64,000 nt of DNA, taken from Leptobrachium leishanense (taxonomy: Eukaryota; Chordata; Amphibia; Anura; Megophryidae). Below the pieces are notes generated by a model. That model did not search any database and had not been told where the DNA came from. It saw nothing but the letters and a program-made list of their open reading frames with translations. The stretch lies in contig CM019064.1 of the NCBI GenBank assembly GCA_009667805.1, positions 383,829,049 to 383,893,048 of the forward strand, given 5' to 3'. Made by a program: the position numbers and the translations under genes. Positions 1 to 11,900 of the stretch are shown here, in pieces. Each line of letters opens with the position of its first letter. Within the stretch, counting starts at the first letter, position 1.

Positions 1-246
1 ATTGAGAGAGAGATTGAGAGAGAGATTGAGAGAGAGATTGAGAGAGAGATTGAGAGATAGTGAGAGAGAGATTGAGAGAGAGATTGAGAGATAGTGAGAG
101 AGAGAGAGTGAGAGAGAGATTGAGAGAGAGAGATAGTGAGAGAGAGATCGTGAGAGAGATAGTGAGAGAGAGATCGTGAGAGAGATAGTGAGAGAGAGAT
201 CGTGAGAGAGATAGTGAGAGAGAGATCGTGAGAGAGATAGATAGTG
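1..246. repeat. GA-rich simple repeat
   Basis: The window opens inside a low-complexity tract built of ATTGAGAGAGAG and ATAGTGAGAGAG units. Its later part settles into a regular alternation of ATCGTGAGAG and ATAGTGAGAG. It has no coding potential and its left boundary lies outside the window. Confidence 0.95.
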
Positions 247-779
247 AGAAAGTTACATGTTGTTTGTTCCCGAAGCTATATCACATTTCCAATGTGTGTG
301 AGAAAGAGAAGTTGGGTGTCTCCATCTTAGTTAGTGTGTTAAGGGGGGGGGGGGGGTGAGAAACCTTATAAGAGGAAATCAGAAATGTCATAAAGTAAGT
401 ATGCTAAATCCTTTGGTTTGTAATGCAGTGTGAAAATGTGCTATTAGTGCCAACTGAATAGCAAGACGTCTTCTACAGCATTATCAGTAGGACTGGTTTT
501 TAATCACATTAGGCTCCAGTTAATTCCACTCAATCGCCCAAATTTACAGATTTTTATAACCACAACTTGGCTATTTTTCTGGTCGACATACTTACTTGAG
601 ATTATATTGGGATTTATGGTTAAAATATTGTCGGAATGATCGGCTCTTGTGTCTATACGCGATGGAAATTTCGACTTCAGCGATATAATTCCGTTATATT
701 GGTATGTCATACAGACATGGATAACTATAGGCAGCCTGATATGAATACATATAGACAGACATCTTTGTATTGATATACT
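247..779. other. Unassigned sequence
   Basis: I see no gene or named repeat here. A run of about 14 G residues lies near 343-356. A 68-codon open frame on the minus strand (504-710) has no features I recognise and no conserved motif. Confidence 0.4.
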
Positions 780-853
780 GGGGCTATATTACATAGTTGG
801 TGCTAACTTAACCAGAGCTGTTGTAAATTTACCAGAGCAATTATAGTCTATGG

Positions 854-1036
854 CAGTGGTTCCCATCCGCGGTCCTCAGGATCCCCAACAGGCCAGGTTT
901 TCCAGATATCTGAAGCACAGCACAGGTGCTATGATTTGCTGCTCAGTGATTGCAGGATTCAGTCTGCATTTTCCCAAGGCGATCCTCAAAACCTGGCCTG
1001 TTAGGGGGACTTGAGGACCATGGTTGGGAACCACTG
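854..1036. mobile_element. hAT-type MITE, TIR CAGTGGTTCCCA
   Basis: The element has terminal inverted repeats CAGTGGTTCCCA / TGGGAACCACTG. It is flanked by a perfect 8 bp duplication GTCTATGG (846-853 and 1037-1044), the size made by hAT transposases. Related copies lie at 23153-23338 and 53038-53203. It has no coding capacity. Confidence 0.88.
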
Positions 1037-1219
1037 GTCTATGGAGTTGTTAAGTTTGCAACAGCTCTGGCTAAATTAGCACCAACATTGTAATTAGGGT
1101 TGCACCGATACCGATAAGAGTATCGATATTGGTGCCGATACCGGGTACTGCAGGAGGACTTGGTACTCCTGCAGTACCCCCGATATTTTTTTCCGATACC
1201 GGAAGCCGGCATTGAGCCG

Positions 1220-1975
1220 GCATCCTAGGGGCTGGGGCGGCTGTCCGAATGCTCTATCTGCATTCGGACAGGCCCTGCAGCTTGCTCCGCCCACTTTGTT
1301 TATACTTACCTTCCTGAGCGACGCGGGAAAGTCTTCGCACGCGGCGCTCGTTGGAAGGACCCCAGCTGCGACCACGTGGGACCATGTGATCGCGGCTGGG
1401 GTCCTTCCAATGAGCGCACGCGTGGAAACTTTCCCGGCGTCGCTCAGGAAGGTAAGTATAAACAAAGTGAGAGAGCAGCTGCAGGGCCTGTCCGAATGCA
1501 GATGGGCCTGTCCGAATGCTCTATCTGCATTCGGACAGGCCCTGCAGCTGCTCTCCTCACTTTGTTTATACTTACCTTCCTGAGCGACGCCGGGAAAGTT
1601 TCCACGCGTGCGCTCATTGGAAGGACCCCAGCCGCGATCACATGGTCCCACGTGGTCGCAGCTGGGGTCCTTCCAACGAGCGCGTGCGCGCGAAGACTTT
1701 CCCAGCGTCGCTCAGGAAGGTAAGTATAACAAAGTGGCGAGAGCAGCTGCAGGGCCTGTCCGAATGCAGATAGAGCATTCGGACAGGCCCTGCAGCTGTT
1801 CTCCGCTCATACTTACCTCCTTTAGCGACGCGGGGAAGTTCCCGCGCGCGCTCGTTGGAAGGACCCCAGCCGCGATCACATGGTCCCACGTGGTCACAGT
1901 TGGGGTCCTTCCAACGAGCGCGTGCGCGCGAAGACTTTCCCGGAGTCGCTAAAGGAAGGTAAGTATGAGCGGAGA
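1220..1975. repeat. Alternating inverted-repeat array
   Basis: A module of roughly 170-200 bp containing CTGTCCGAATGC, GCAGGGCCTGTCCG, ACTTACCTTCCTGAG and GTGGGACCATGTGATCGC recurs about four times in alternating orientation. Long stretches can therefore fold back on themselves, for example CTGTCCGAATGC...GCATTCGGACAG at 1506-1536 and 1757-1787. It lies inside the hAT-like element. Confidence 0.8.
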
Positions 1976-2545
1976 GTGAGCTGGGGGGCATTATCCATGA
2001 GCTGGGGGGGCATTATCCATGAGCTGGGGCATTTCCATGAGCTGGGGGGCATTATCCATGAGCTGGGGGGCATTATCCATGAGCTGGGGGGGCATTATCC
2101 ATGAGCTGGGGGGGCATTATCCATGAGCTGGGGGGGCATTATCCATGAGCTGGGGGGCATTTCCATGAGCTGGGGGGCATTATCCATGTGCTGGGGGCAA
2201 ATCCATGTGCTGGGGGGGCATTATCCATGAGCTGGGGGGGGCATTATCCATGAGCTGGGGGGGGCATTATCCATGAGCTGGGGGACATTATCCATGAGCT
2301 GGGGGGCAATATCCATGAGCTGGGGGGCAATATCCATGAGCTGGGGCAATATCCATGAGCTGGGGGGCAATATCCATGAGCTGGGGCGCAGTATCCATGA
2401 GCTGGGGCGCAGTATCCATGAGCTGGGGCGCAGTATCCATGAGCTGGGGCAGTATCCATGAGCTGGGGCAGTATCCATGAGCTGGGGGGCATTATCCATG
2501 AGCTGGGGGGCATTATCCATGAGCTGGGGGGCATTATCCATGAAA
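1976..2545. repeat. G-rich minisatellite, unit about 20 bp
   Basis: More than 25 tandem units of about 20 bp approximate GGGGGCATTATCCATGAGCT, with variants GGGGCAATATCC and GGGCGCAGTATCC in blocks. The runs of four to seven G residues repeat at unit spacing. The tract is inside the hAT-like element at 1095-2688. Confidence 0.92.
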
Positions 2546-2778
2546 CCTGGGGGCTTTATATGAGCTCTGTTCTTATTGGAAAGCGGTCACATGACATAAG
2601 ATAAAAGTATCGGTACTCGGTATCGGTGAGTACTTGAACAAAAGTATCTGTACTCGGTCTTAAAAAAGTGGTATCGGTGCATCCCTAATTGTAATATAGC
2701 CCTATATGGGCAAAAGTATTGGGACACCTGACCATTACACCAACAGGGACTTTTATGACATGGCATTCGAAATACTTT

Positions 2779-3666
2779 CAGGGTTATCCAAAGAGATTCG
2801 AATTGCTTGAGAAAGGTAACCGAACGCTGAAAATCAGCGTTCGGTTACCTTTCCTGGCCATTCGGCTATCCAGAGAGCAGGCAATTCTCCAAATCCTGGC
2901 GAATTGCCTGAACATACGGTGCCTGTTCGGTCCCTGTTCGAGGGCAGTGAAATCCCCAAAAAAGCACTGCTTCGGCTATTCAGAGAACACAAACCAGCAG
3001 TGAAAGGTTCCCCTAATGCTCTGCCATTCGGTGGTTAATTCGGCAAATTTATTCAGGAGAATCCCATAGGCTTCAATGTTAAAAATATTCCCGTTTTAAT
3101 TCAATATCTAATAAACCGTTCATTATAAAATTCTGCAGCAAAAAGTCTCTTTATTTATAGATTTTTTAGGATACTTTAAGCATTTTTCTGAATTTTTTAA
3201 AAAAAATTAAAAGTCCGATTTTTTTTTTTTATTTTTTTTCAGTTTGCTTATTTTTTTTTGTAACAGCCCTCTTTATTATCATTCCCTGGACCTCCTGTGA
3301 ATTTCAGACATTTTCGCTCAGTAGTTTCTTTGCAAACAGCGTTTCTTTTTCCCAGATTCATACAAATGGTTTTTCTAATTTATTCACTGCCTCCTCTACG
3401 TCACAGCTGCTTCGGCTCTGTGTGATTCGGCTCCTGTTCGGCTCCTCTTCGAAGGTTAATCCAGATGTTTTTGCTTGTTTTCAGCGTGCATTCGGTTAGT
3501 TTTCGGTGAGTTTACGGCAGCTTTTCCCTGCAATTCGGGGACCCTGTGCTGTTTGCTGAATACACCGCAGGGTCACCGAAATGCAATCGGCAAAAGGAAC
3601 CGAATTGAAGAGAACGAAAAGTCACCGAACGTGCGGTGACTTTTCGAATCTCTTTGGATAACCCTG
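2779..3666. mobile_element. CAGGGTTAT-family element, copy 1
   Basis: The terminal inverted repeats are CAGGGTTATCCAAAGAG / CTCTTTGGATAACCCTG. It is about 890 bp, non-coding and very similar to the copy at 6684-7577. A near-perfect hairpin GGTAACCGAACGCTGA/TCAGCGTTCGGTTACC sits at 2815-2851, next to the left end. Poly-A/T tracts occupy the middle. It is inserted in the Tc1-like relic. The superfamily is uncertain. Confidence 0.8.
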
Positions 3667-3851
3667 ATAGACATTAATATGGAGTTGGGTCTCCTTTGCT
3701 GCTATACCAGCTTCCACTCTTCTGTAAAGGTTTTCCACAAGATTTTGGAGTGTTTCTGTGGGAAGTTTTGCCCATTCATCCAACAGAGCATTTGTGAGGT
3801 CAGGCACTGATGGTGGACAAGAAGACCTGGCTCACAATCTTCAGTCTAGTT

Positions 3852-3987
3852 CAGGGGTCAGCAACCTTGGCTCTACAGATGTTTTGGGCCTATATTTCCC
3901 ATGATGCTCAGCCAATCTAATGAGTAGCTGAGCATCATGGAAGATGTAATTCCAAAACATCTATGGAGCCAAGGTTGCTGACCCCTG
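3852..3987. mobile_element. hAT-type MITE, TIR CAGGGGTCAGCAACCTTGG
   Basis: This 136 bp near-palindrome has long terminal inverted repeats and a perfect 8 bp duplication GTCTAGTT (3844-3851 and 3988-3995). Copies lie at 12512-13390 (interrupted), 25988-26123, 44303-44411 and 46197-46320. It is non-coding. Confidence 0.9.
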
Positions 3988-4355
3988 GTCTAGTTGGTCC
4001 CAAAGCTGTTTGATGGGGTTGAGGTCAGGGCTCTGTGCGGGCCAGTCAAGTTCTTCCAAACCAAATTCATTCAACCATGTCTTTTAGAAAAGGGCTTTCA
4101 CCAAACTTGTCAACAAATCTAAAATGTTGTCTACAAAAAATGCAGAAAAATGCTTAAAAAATTCTTAAGAATAAATAAAAAGACTTTTTAATGCAAATGA
4201 AAAGAATAAACAGTTGAATAAAAATGGTATTTTTTTCCCCATTGAAACCTATGGGATTCGCCTGCTTAAACCTGTTGAACTGAAGCACAGAAAATCTGGG
4301 AATTTCACTGACATTTAGGTGCAGTTCGGCGTTCTGTGAATTAGAGTTAGAGTAA

Positions 4356-4774
4356 GGCTAGGGTCAGACGAACGCATTTTTCACGATGTCCGTGAAAAAG
4401 TGCGTTGGAACGAACGTACGTATTTTTTCCCGGAATACGCGATAGCGGTCATACGATGTGCCCTTTCGTCCGTGATTTTGTACGGATCATCAATAAAACA
4501 CTTTTTGTGTCTGGACGTTATGTTAGCCCGACATTAGCAGCGTCTGACGTCTCCTAATCACAAACACACGCCGCTAGCGGACGCAGCGCACTTTGTACGT
4601 CAGTAGTAGCGGTTTGACGTTCTAGAAAAAATGCGTTCGTTTGTGTTGCGCGGACGAACTTTCGTGCGGCCGTACTTCGTGTGTTCCCCGGCATTGGACG
4701 TCATTTGCTGCTAGCACGGCCGTGATTTCGTGCGGCTAAACGCACGTTAAAAATGCGTTCGTCTGACCCTAGCC
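4356..4774. mobile_element. PIF/Harbinger-like MITE, copy 1
   Basis: The ends are GGCTAGGGTCAGACGAACGC and its complement. It is flanked by TAA on the left and TTA on the right; other copies in this window have matching TTA or TAA, the 3 bp TWA target typical of PIF/Harbinger. The interior is unusually rich in CpG (ACGT, GCGTCCG, TACGGATC). It has no transposase. Confidence 0.8.
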
Positions 4775-4799
4775 TTAGACGTGTGAACCCAGCCTTAAA

Positions 4800-6660
4800 G
4801 CACATAATGACACGGCCTCAGAACAGAGAAAAAAAAGTACATTTTGCATTTAAATGGTTTTCTTTTTTTCTATTTTTACACATTTCATGGACTCTGACCT
4901 TTCCAATGACACCTCACGTGACCTTGTGTGGTGTAGATGTCAGAGACGCAGGGTTCCAAAGTGCCCCCTGCGACCCTCGCAGTAGTGCGGAGGTGTAGGT
5001 TTTCGATGTGCCAATGCCTAATAACACGTTGTGACAAAGCCTTCAAACGTGCTGGCATTGTGGGAACTGAGAAGGTGAGTTAGAGCAGCACCATTCTTCA
5101 TGTTATAATTGAAGAGGAATAATAGTGCTGCATTGGGGGGAAAAGGATTTTGAATTTTATTTAATTTTTTTAATTACTTTTACATATAACCTGCTCAAGC
5201 TCGGAATCACTGGTCTCGCCTTTCCAATGATACCTTGCATTCCCCATGATGCCAGTCCTCACCGGGAAAACACTGCGGTCAGCATCAAATTGGCACCAAT
5301 CCGTGTGGATGCGACAATGCTCTGAGAATGTTCTCAGCAACCAGTGGGTGCGCTCAGAGCGTCCTCCACAGCCACAGCCAGGCAGTTAAACCTGGCACAT
5401 TGAAACACCAAAAATCTGGTAATTTCACTGAAATTTCAGTGCAGTTCGGTTTTCTGTGAATAGACAAATTGTTTGTTTCTAATGGGACAATTTTGGTGCC
5501 ATCAATCGCTGCCAAATTACTCTGTATTTTGCTCTCGAATTGCCAATATGTGACGAATTGCCAGTTTAGTGAATAGACAAATTGCCTTCGAAATTGCACC
5601 GATCGGTGAAATTCACCATTCGGTACAATTTGTTGGCAAATTCGGAGGTTAGTGAATAACACCTTTACTGTCACTTTAATTTAAAAAAAAAATAATAAAA
5701 TAGTTGTACTATATAAATCTCACCACTAGAGACACTTGTGTTATTCCTGATTATAGAAGAAATGTTGCTTGTTTTGGCTACTTTCTGGGCTCTATCACCT
5801 CCTTCAAGCTAAAAGTAGCATCAGCGTTAGCGTTGTCTTAAAGGCAGGCCTGAATTAAGATCTCTATGGGCCTGGAGCTGAAGATTGGTGGCTTTTTTTT
5901 TTAATTTAGTGAAATGAAAACATATGTTTGGTTATTTTATAGTGCAGATACTGTGAAAAAAATTGAAATGGGAACCTGTTGCTGCATTTTTCTGAGAAAA
6001 TATAAAATTTTAACAAAACAATTTTAAAAAAAAAATTAAACATTTCTCTTGTGTTTTGGAACATATTTTTTTTTTAACGAATAATATGACTATGTATAAA
6101 ACACTGACCTTGCTGCCAGCGTGGGAAATGAGAAGGTGAGTAATGGCAGTGGTGCTGCTCATTTTATATGTGACAAATAGACAATGCCATCGCTTTGAAA
6201 CTAAAGATAAATAAATAAAAACTTGTTTTCTTTTCTTTTCAATTTTACATGGTCAGGTTTGGTATTAATGCATAGAACAGGCTCTGCCCTGTCCAGTGAC
6301 GCCTCACTTGACCTTGTGAGGTGTAAAGATTAATGACGCAGGGGTCCAAAGGTCCCTGCAGTGCTCTTTGCTGCAGTGCGGCGGTTTAGGTTTTTGATGT
6401 AACAATTCGTAACATTGGATTGTACCATCACCTCCACACTTGTTGGTGACAGGAGAAATGTGACGGTTAGTTAGTGCAGCATCATTGTTTACTTTATAAT
6501 TGAAAACTGAAAAATATTACTGTTGGAAAGAAAAACTAAATATTTATTATGTAATTTGTTTACATAAAACCTGGTCATGTTTTATATCATTGGAAAGGCC
6601 ATGCTCTGGCCTTTCCAGTGATACCTCACTTGACCCTGTAGCCACTATGGGGTTGGAGAT
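4800..6660. repeat. Diverged tandem array, unit about 310-325 bp
   Basis: Recurring blocks containing a pyrimidine-rich stretch ending in TTTACA, then CTTTCCAATGA(C/T)AC(C/G)TCAC, GACGCAGGG(G)TCCAAAG, TGCGG(A/C)GG(T)TTAGGTTTT and GAGAAGGTGAGTTA, start near 4862, 5170, 6229 and 6553. Spacings of about 308 and 324 bp suggest a decayed tandem repeat with a less recognisable middle. No coding frame is conserved between units. The stretch 5390-5700 resembles the CAGGGTTAT-family interior in reverse. Confidence 0.5.
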
Positions 6661-6683
6661 ACATGGGTCTAAATGCAGACATA

Positions 6684-7577
6684 CAGGGTTATCCAAAGAG
6701 ATCCGAATTGCTTGAGAAAGGTAACCGAACGCTGAAAATCAGTGTTCGGTTACCTTTCCTGACCATTCGGCTATTCAGAGAGCAGGCAATTCACCAAATC
6801 CTGGCGAATTGCCTGAACATACGGTGCCTGTTCGGTCCTGTTCGAGGCAGTGAAATCCCCATGAAAAAGCACTGCTTCGGCTATTCAGAGAACACAAAAC
6901 AGCAGTGAAAGGTTCCCCTAATGCCCTGCCATTCGGTGGTTTAATTCGGCAAATTAATTCAGGAGAATCCCATAGGCTTCAATGTTAAAATATTCCCGTT
7001 TTAATTCAATATCTAATAAACCGTTCATTATAAAATTCTGCAGCAAAAAGTCTCTTTATTTATAGATTTTTTAGGATACTTTAAGCATTTTTCTGATTTT
7101 TTTTTTTTTTTTTTAAAAGTCCGATTTTTTTTTTTTTTTTTCAGTTTACTTATTTTTTTGTAACAGCCCTCTTTATTATCATTCCCTGGACCTCCTGTGA
7201 AAATTTCAGACATTTTCGCTCAGTAGTTTCTTTGCAAACAGCGTTTCTTTTTCCCAGATTCATACAAATGGTTTTTCTAATTTATTCACTGCCTCCTCTA
7301 CGTCACGGCTGCTTCGGCTCTGTGTGATTCGGCTCATGTTCGGCTCCTGTTCGTCTTTTTCAAAGGTTAATCCAGATGTTTTTGCTTGTTTTCAGCGTGC
7401 ATTCGGTTAGTGTTCGGTGGGTTTTCGGCAGCTTTTCCCTGCAATTCGGGGACCCTGTGCTCTTTGCTGAATACACCGCAGGGTCACCGAAATGCAATCG
7501 GCAAAAGGAACCGAATTGAAGAGAACGAAAAGTCACCGAACGTGCGGTGACTTTTCGAATCTCTTTGGATAACCCTG
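6684..7577. mobile_element. CAGGGTTAT-family element, copy 2
   Basis: This is a close relative of the element at 2779-3666, with the same termini and the same subterminal hairpin (6719-6752). It is flanked by the trinucleotide ATA on both sides (6681-6683 and 7578-7580), the probable target duplication. It is non-coding, and long T runs are present at about 7098-7140. Confidence 0.82.
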
Positions 7578-7599
7578 ATAGTTATCCTTTCTCTGGGCC

Positions 7600-8332
7600 T
7601 ATTCAGAGGCATCGGCCTGGAGCTGCTGCTCCATCTGCCCCTATGTTAATCCAGCCCTGCTTAAAGGAGGTCACAGCGCTGCGCCCACATCGCCTTTGAA
7701 TCGCTAACGGGTTAAAATATCCATTAATTAGCAATTCGTAGCGCGAGTTTATTGTACTTTGCGCTCCCTACACCTAACATGGGGAGCGCAAAGTGCAAGT
7801 GCAGAGTAACTAGCGTTAGGATCTCTTGGTCTTAACGCTAGTTAACAAGAGCTGGCGCTAACAAAAAAATTACCACCAGCTCAGAGGTGTAGGTAATAGT
7901 GTGCGCTGCTGCAGAATCCATTACCTGCAGCTCAAAACCACCCAAAAATCACATACTTTCCTCTTATACCGCGGCGAGAACGGCGGCCCGATCCACTTCT
8001 TCTGGCCACCGGGACCAGAGGGAAACTGGGGGAAGAAAGTCCCCTGTCTCCCTCTGTGATCACTCCTCCGACCAGCAGGATCTCGAGAGTGTCATGTGAC
8101 CCGGCAGCACGATTCTCCATGGAGTCCTATGGGCGCAATGGAGGGCATGATGGGGATGGCACTGTAGCGCTGCCCCCAGCATCCGCGTGCTTAATGATCA
8201 CTAAGGGGCAGGCTGCCGGACTCGATGCCTGCCCTGCGATCTGCTGGGGAAACCGGGATACAAAGGGGAAGCTCATTTTTTCCCCTTTGCATTCTGGTTT
8301 TTAGCTCAGGACAGCTGATAGTGCCCTCCATG
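7600..8332. repeat. Interspersed repeat related to 12624-13363
   Basis: This stretch shares blocks in inverted orientation with 12624-13363, such as CGCTAACGGGTTAAAATATCCATTA, ACCGCGGCGAGAACGG and the motif TCCATGGAGTCCTATGG. A further fragment is at about 11455-11730. No conserved protein is encoded. It is probably a degraded DNA transposon family. Confidence 0.55.
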
Positions 8333-8520
8333 TAATTTTTTATTTTTGAGAAAGGATTTTACCAGGAAGGATACATTGAGATTTCTCTCGTTTTCAAGTA
8401 TGTCCTGGGTGGCGAGTATGAACCGTTAGGTGTCTTACCCAAGGACACTTACTGGAGAGGTGCTCTTGCTGGGAATCGAACCCATGTCCAAAGAGTATTA
8501 TTTATTGCACAACCCATAGA
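8333..8520 (-). mobile_element. tRNA-derived SINE (minus strand)
   Basis: Read on the minus strand, it contains a polymerase III B-box-like GGGTTCGATTCCC, then CTCTCCAGTAAGTGTCCTTGGG and a body block AAGACACCTAACGGTTCATACTCGCC. All of these recur on the plus strand at 10915-11040. The distal block CAGGACATACTTGAAAAC recurs at about 20685-20760. Confidence 0.75.
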
Positions 8521-8863
8521 TAGATAATTCTCAGCATACTGATGAGGAGCAAAATCTGGTCAAGGCACATCGGCTGTTTATTAAGGATATATTTTATCAT
8601 TTAATAAAACGAGTATTAAGATGTTAAGATTGTGTCCTATTTAGTAACACTGTTCTACCCTTTGTGCCATTGCTCCGTTACACCCACATTGTGTCACTGT
8701 CCGATTACTCATACACCTTATTCTGCCATCGCACAGCAAATTCCTGTGATACACTCGAGATCCGTTTGTGGCACAACAGTAGGATGAAAATCACTGAGAT
8801 AGATGACAGATACAGTCAAAGTGATTTGCTTCAGTATTGCCAGAACACAAAAACCCTCCTTAC

Positions 8864-8975
8864 CACCACATGTGTATGTATGAAGGAACGCCAGCCCTCG
8901 CGTCAGGGATACAGCCAATTGGTAAGCTGTGGTCCAGTCGGTGGTGTGACCCGTCAGATAGTTTCTCAGAGATCC
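8864..8975 (-). CDS. amhr2: amhr2 exon 7 (kinase helices D-E)
   Basis: Acceptor CATGCACAG precedes [20 protein letters not shown] and [13 protein letters not shown], the GSLxxYL...DW...RGLAxLH signature of type II receptors. The most likely donor is GTAAGG after CACATGTGGTG. The next exon should carry the HRD loop; none is recognisable between 1 and 8860. Confidence 0.85.
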
Positions 8976-11900
8976 CTGTGCATGGACAGTGAATGTACAG
9001 ACATAATAAGGAGACAACAGATACATTGACTACACTCAAAATTAAATTTCTATGTAAATTGCAATAACTAGATCTGTCCCAATGGAAAAATAAAAAATAA
9101 CAATTTCAATCATAAGCTTTTTTTTTTCAACAGTTTATTATTGTAAAATAACAGAAATGGAGTAGCTTTAAAAAAGCCAAATTGAAAAAATGAAAATGAC
9201 TGAGTATCAAATCTAAAGCTAAGCTTGCACTGACAGTATGAAAATAAAAAAAAAATTATTGCCAATTAAAATACTTTGGGCCATATTACATAGTTGGTGC
9301 TAACTTAACCAGAGCTGTTGTAAACTTCCCAGAGCCATTATAGTCTATGGAGGTTTTAAGTTTACAACAGCTTTGGTTAAATTAACACCAACATTGTAAT
9401 ATGGCCCTTTATGTCAGGAATGGCACTGGGGTGGCACCACAGGTTCATGGAGTCTAAGCCCAGGATGCAGGGATGCTCTGAAGGTACCTTGGTTAGGCTG
9501 ATGTTATATGATCTGAGGCGTGGTACAATGGGAGTTATCCAGGAGAATAGTCAGCAGGCGATCCTAGGTCGAGGGACTGGTACAGCGGGATAGTCGTTGA
9601 AGCAAGCAGGGGTCTGATACACGGTAAGTCTTTAGCAATAGTTCAGCTATGTTTGCAGGATAGACTTGCAATGAGAAGCCATGGTAGAAAGGTGGGAGTG
9701 TCTCTTTATTTGCAAGCAGGAGGGTGTGGTGTGTGTGGTGCTTGTGCTTTTACTGTTTAACCCCTCTCCTTGCTGAATTGGAACGGGGGCAGCACTTTAC
9801 ATGTGCTGCCTGAGCAAGGAATGTGATCCTGGGGTGGTCAGAGATGGGGATCCTGACACTTTATGAGCAGAGCCGTCTTACAGATGTTGATACCTAGTGT
9901 GGTTTGCGCACAGAATGTTATTACTTACATTTCAGATTGAAGTTCAGTTCAGCACTTATTACAATAACAATTATTTATATAGCTTCAACATATTCTTCAG
10001 CGCTGGTATAAAAATATAGTACCGTAGATACTCGAGTATAACGCGACCCGATTATAACGCGATGGATAGAGATTTATTATGGAAATGAGAGAATACTCAA
10101 GACTCGAATATAACGCGAGGAGCAAAACTATACTGTACCGGTAAACAATTAAGATCCTTCCAGGGTCTCTCAACACAGTCAGGCTCCCCCTCAGGCCAGG
10201 GTGCTCTGCTCTAGAATGATTGCAGTTGTTACTAAGTATGAAGCCGCTGGCCATCCGTCTTCTTTATTAGCGATTAGATGGCCGGCGAGCGAGGTGAATG
10301 ATTGGCTTAAACCGAGCGTGCCCTCTGGCCATGATGGATCCCACCTCTCCCGAATCCGGCAGTGCCTGAAGTGTTTGCAAGCATCAGGGAGACCGCATTC
10401 ACTTTAGCGAGACTATCGGAACTTCCGGGAAAATTGGGATCCAGAGCAAGGCAAAGTTTTTTTTTTAACACGCAATGCAGATGTCTCAAATATAACGCGA
10501 CCCCTCCAATTGTAAGGTAAATCTTTGTCACCAAAATCTAGCGGTATACTCGAGTATCTACAGTAATAGATATATGACATACACAGATTGATAAGAGCAC
10601 ACTGCACTACTTTATACTGGTGCTGTGGCTTATTAACGCCCTCTACTAGCTTGCACACTTCGCTCTTGTTAAGGGCCCTGTTAGGCATAACGGTTGCAGT
10701 CATTAACTTCACAGATGCAGTTGCCGTGCATGCCTTGGGACTTAGTAGCTGCCTACTGTACATTAACGGCTTCTATACTTTGTATATTTTGTCTATTCCA
10801 ACAACGTTTGTGCTTCTCTGCTGCAGTGGGAATCTCTGAAAGAAATACTAACTGCCAGGACCTGGTGTTAAGTGATTTTGCAAAAGCTGTTAACACATAC
10901 CGGCTGGATGCAGTAGAGGTGATAGCACTGCTCTATAACCATGAGACCCAGGTTCGAATCCCAGCCAGAGCATCTCTCCAGTAAGTGTCCTTGGGCAAGA
11001 CACCTAACGGTACATACTCGCCTACTATACAATATCGGCTGTGGAGTCCAGTGGTAACGCCTCTACCCTTCGACCGTGTAGAAGCAAGTCAAAATCCCAT
11101 TCAGAGCATCCCTCCAATACAACTGTGGAGAAGACTCGACTTTACGAGACGCGGGTTCAACCTAACCACCAGGTCGCTGCTCTACAATCATGGAAAGTCG
11201 TCTTGATTCCACTCAGAAGACGCCACCAATGAGTGTCCTTTGGCAAGAAACCTAATGATATGGATGCGCCTACCTCACAAAATACTTGTACATCTCATAG
11301 GTTGTAAGTTCTCTTGGGAACAGGGTCCCCCTGAATCAGATCATCATCCATGTGAGGTATTCTAATGTATCAACACCTTGTACACTGATCTTGTTAAGTG
11401 CTGCAATATCTGTGGCGCTATATAAATAAAGGATAATAAAAAAATAATAATTGACGTAAACCACCCAAAAAATCCCATAATTACCTCTGATCCCATGGTG
11501 AAGAGGGTGGTGCAATCCATCATTTTCTCTTGCCATATGCAGTGAAAAACTGGGAACAAAAAAACTTCCCGGTGTCTTCTGCGGTTCCACCATGGTTCCT
11601 CCAAGCTCATGGCAGGATTGCACTTTGCGCCATGGAGTCCTATGGACTCCAGAAGTTAATACCAGCGGTAGCACCCAATGCTGCTGCCGGTATCTGCCTG
11701 TGGCTCCCTATTATTCTGACTCAAGACTCTTGTAGAGCAGCTGGGTTGGAGCAGGCCCAGTAACAGGGAGCCAGTAAGAGATATCAGCTAACATATGCCT
11801 ACAAATTGTGGTTAATAAACCTTGCTCATCGTACAGAAAGTATATGTATAACTTGGGATTTTGTTTTCTCTGTGGTCTATGAAAAAGATGGTCTCAAATA

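Larger units (their letters stand above)
1095..2688. mobile_element. hAT-like non-autonomous element with internal satellites
   Basis: The ends are TAGGGTTGCACCGATACC and GGTATCGGTGCATCCCTA. The flanking duplication is a perfect 8-mer ATTGTAAT (1087-1094 and 2689-2696). Subterminal sequence is rich in GTATCGGT/ACCGATAC motifs, which look like clustered transposase-binding sites. No transposase is present. The interior is an array of long inverted repeats (about 1220-1975) followed by a G-rich minisatellite (about 1976-2545). The overlapping open frames on both strands follow from the repeats and are not genes. Confidence 0.85.
780..2704. mobile_element. MITE carrying two nested hAT insertions
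   Basis: The ends read GGGCTATATTACATAGTTGG and, inverted, ATTGTAATATAGCCC. The same short element is present uninterrupted at 9278-9407, where it is only about 130 bp. Here it is split twice, by a 183 bp hAT MITE (854-1036) and a 1.6 kb hAT-like element (1095-2688). Removing both leaves a sequence co-linear with the 9278 copy, so this is the oldest layer. The superfamily is not resolved. Confidence 0.7.
2705..4085 (-). pseudogene. Tc1/mariner-like transposon relic, interrupted twice
   Basis: Sequence at 2705-2778 (GGGCAAAAGTATTGGGACACC) is a Tc1-like terminal region. Sequences 3667-3851 and 3996-4085 encode, on the minus strand, the C-terminal part of a Tc1-like transposase: a frame reading DLTNALLDEWAKLPTETLQN is visible at about 3640-3800. 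The relic was broken by a CAGGGTTAT-family element (2779-3666) and a hAT MITE (3852-3987). It also carries stops and frameshifts and stops matching after about 4085. The catalytic DDE region is not present as an open frame, so it is inactive. Confidence 0.75.
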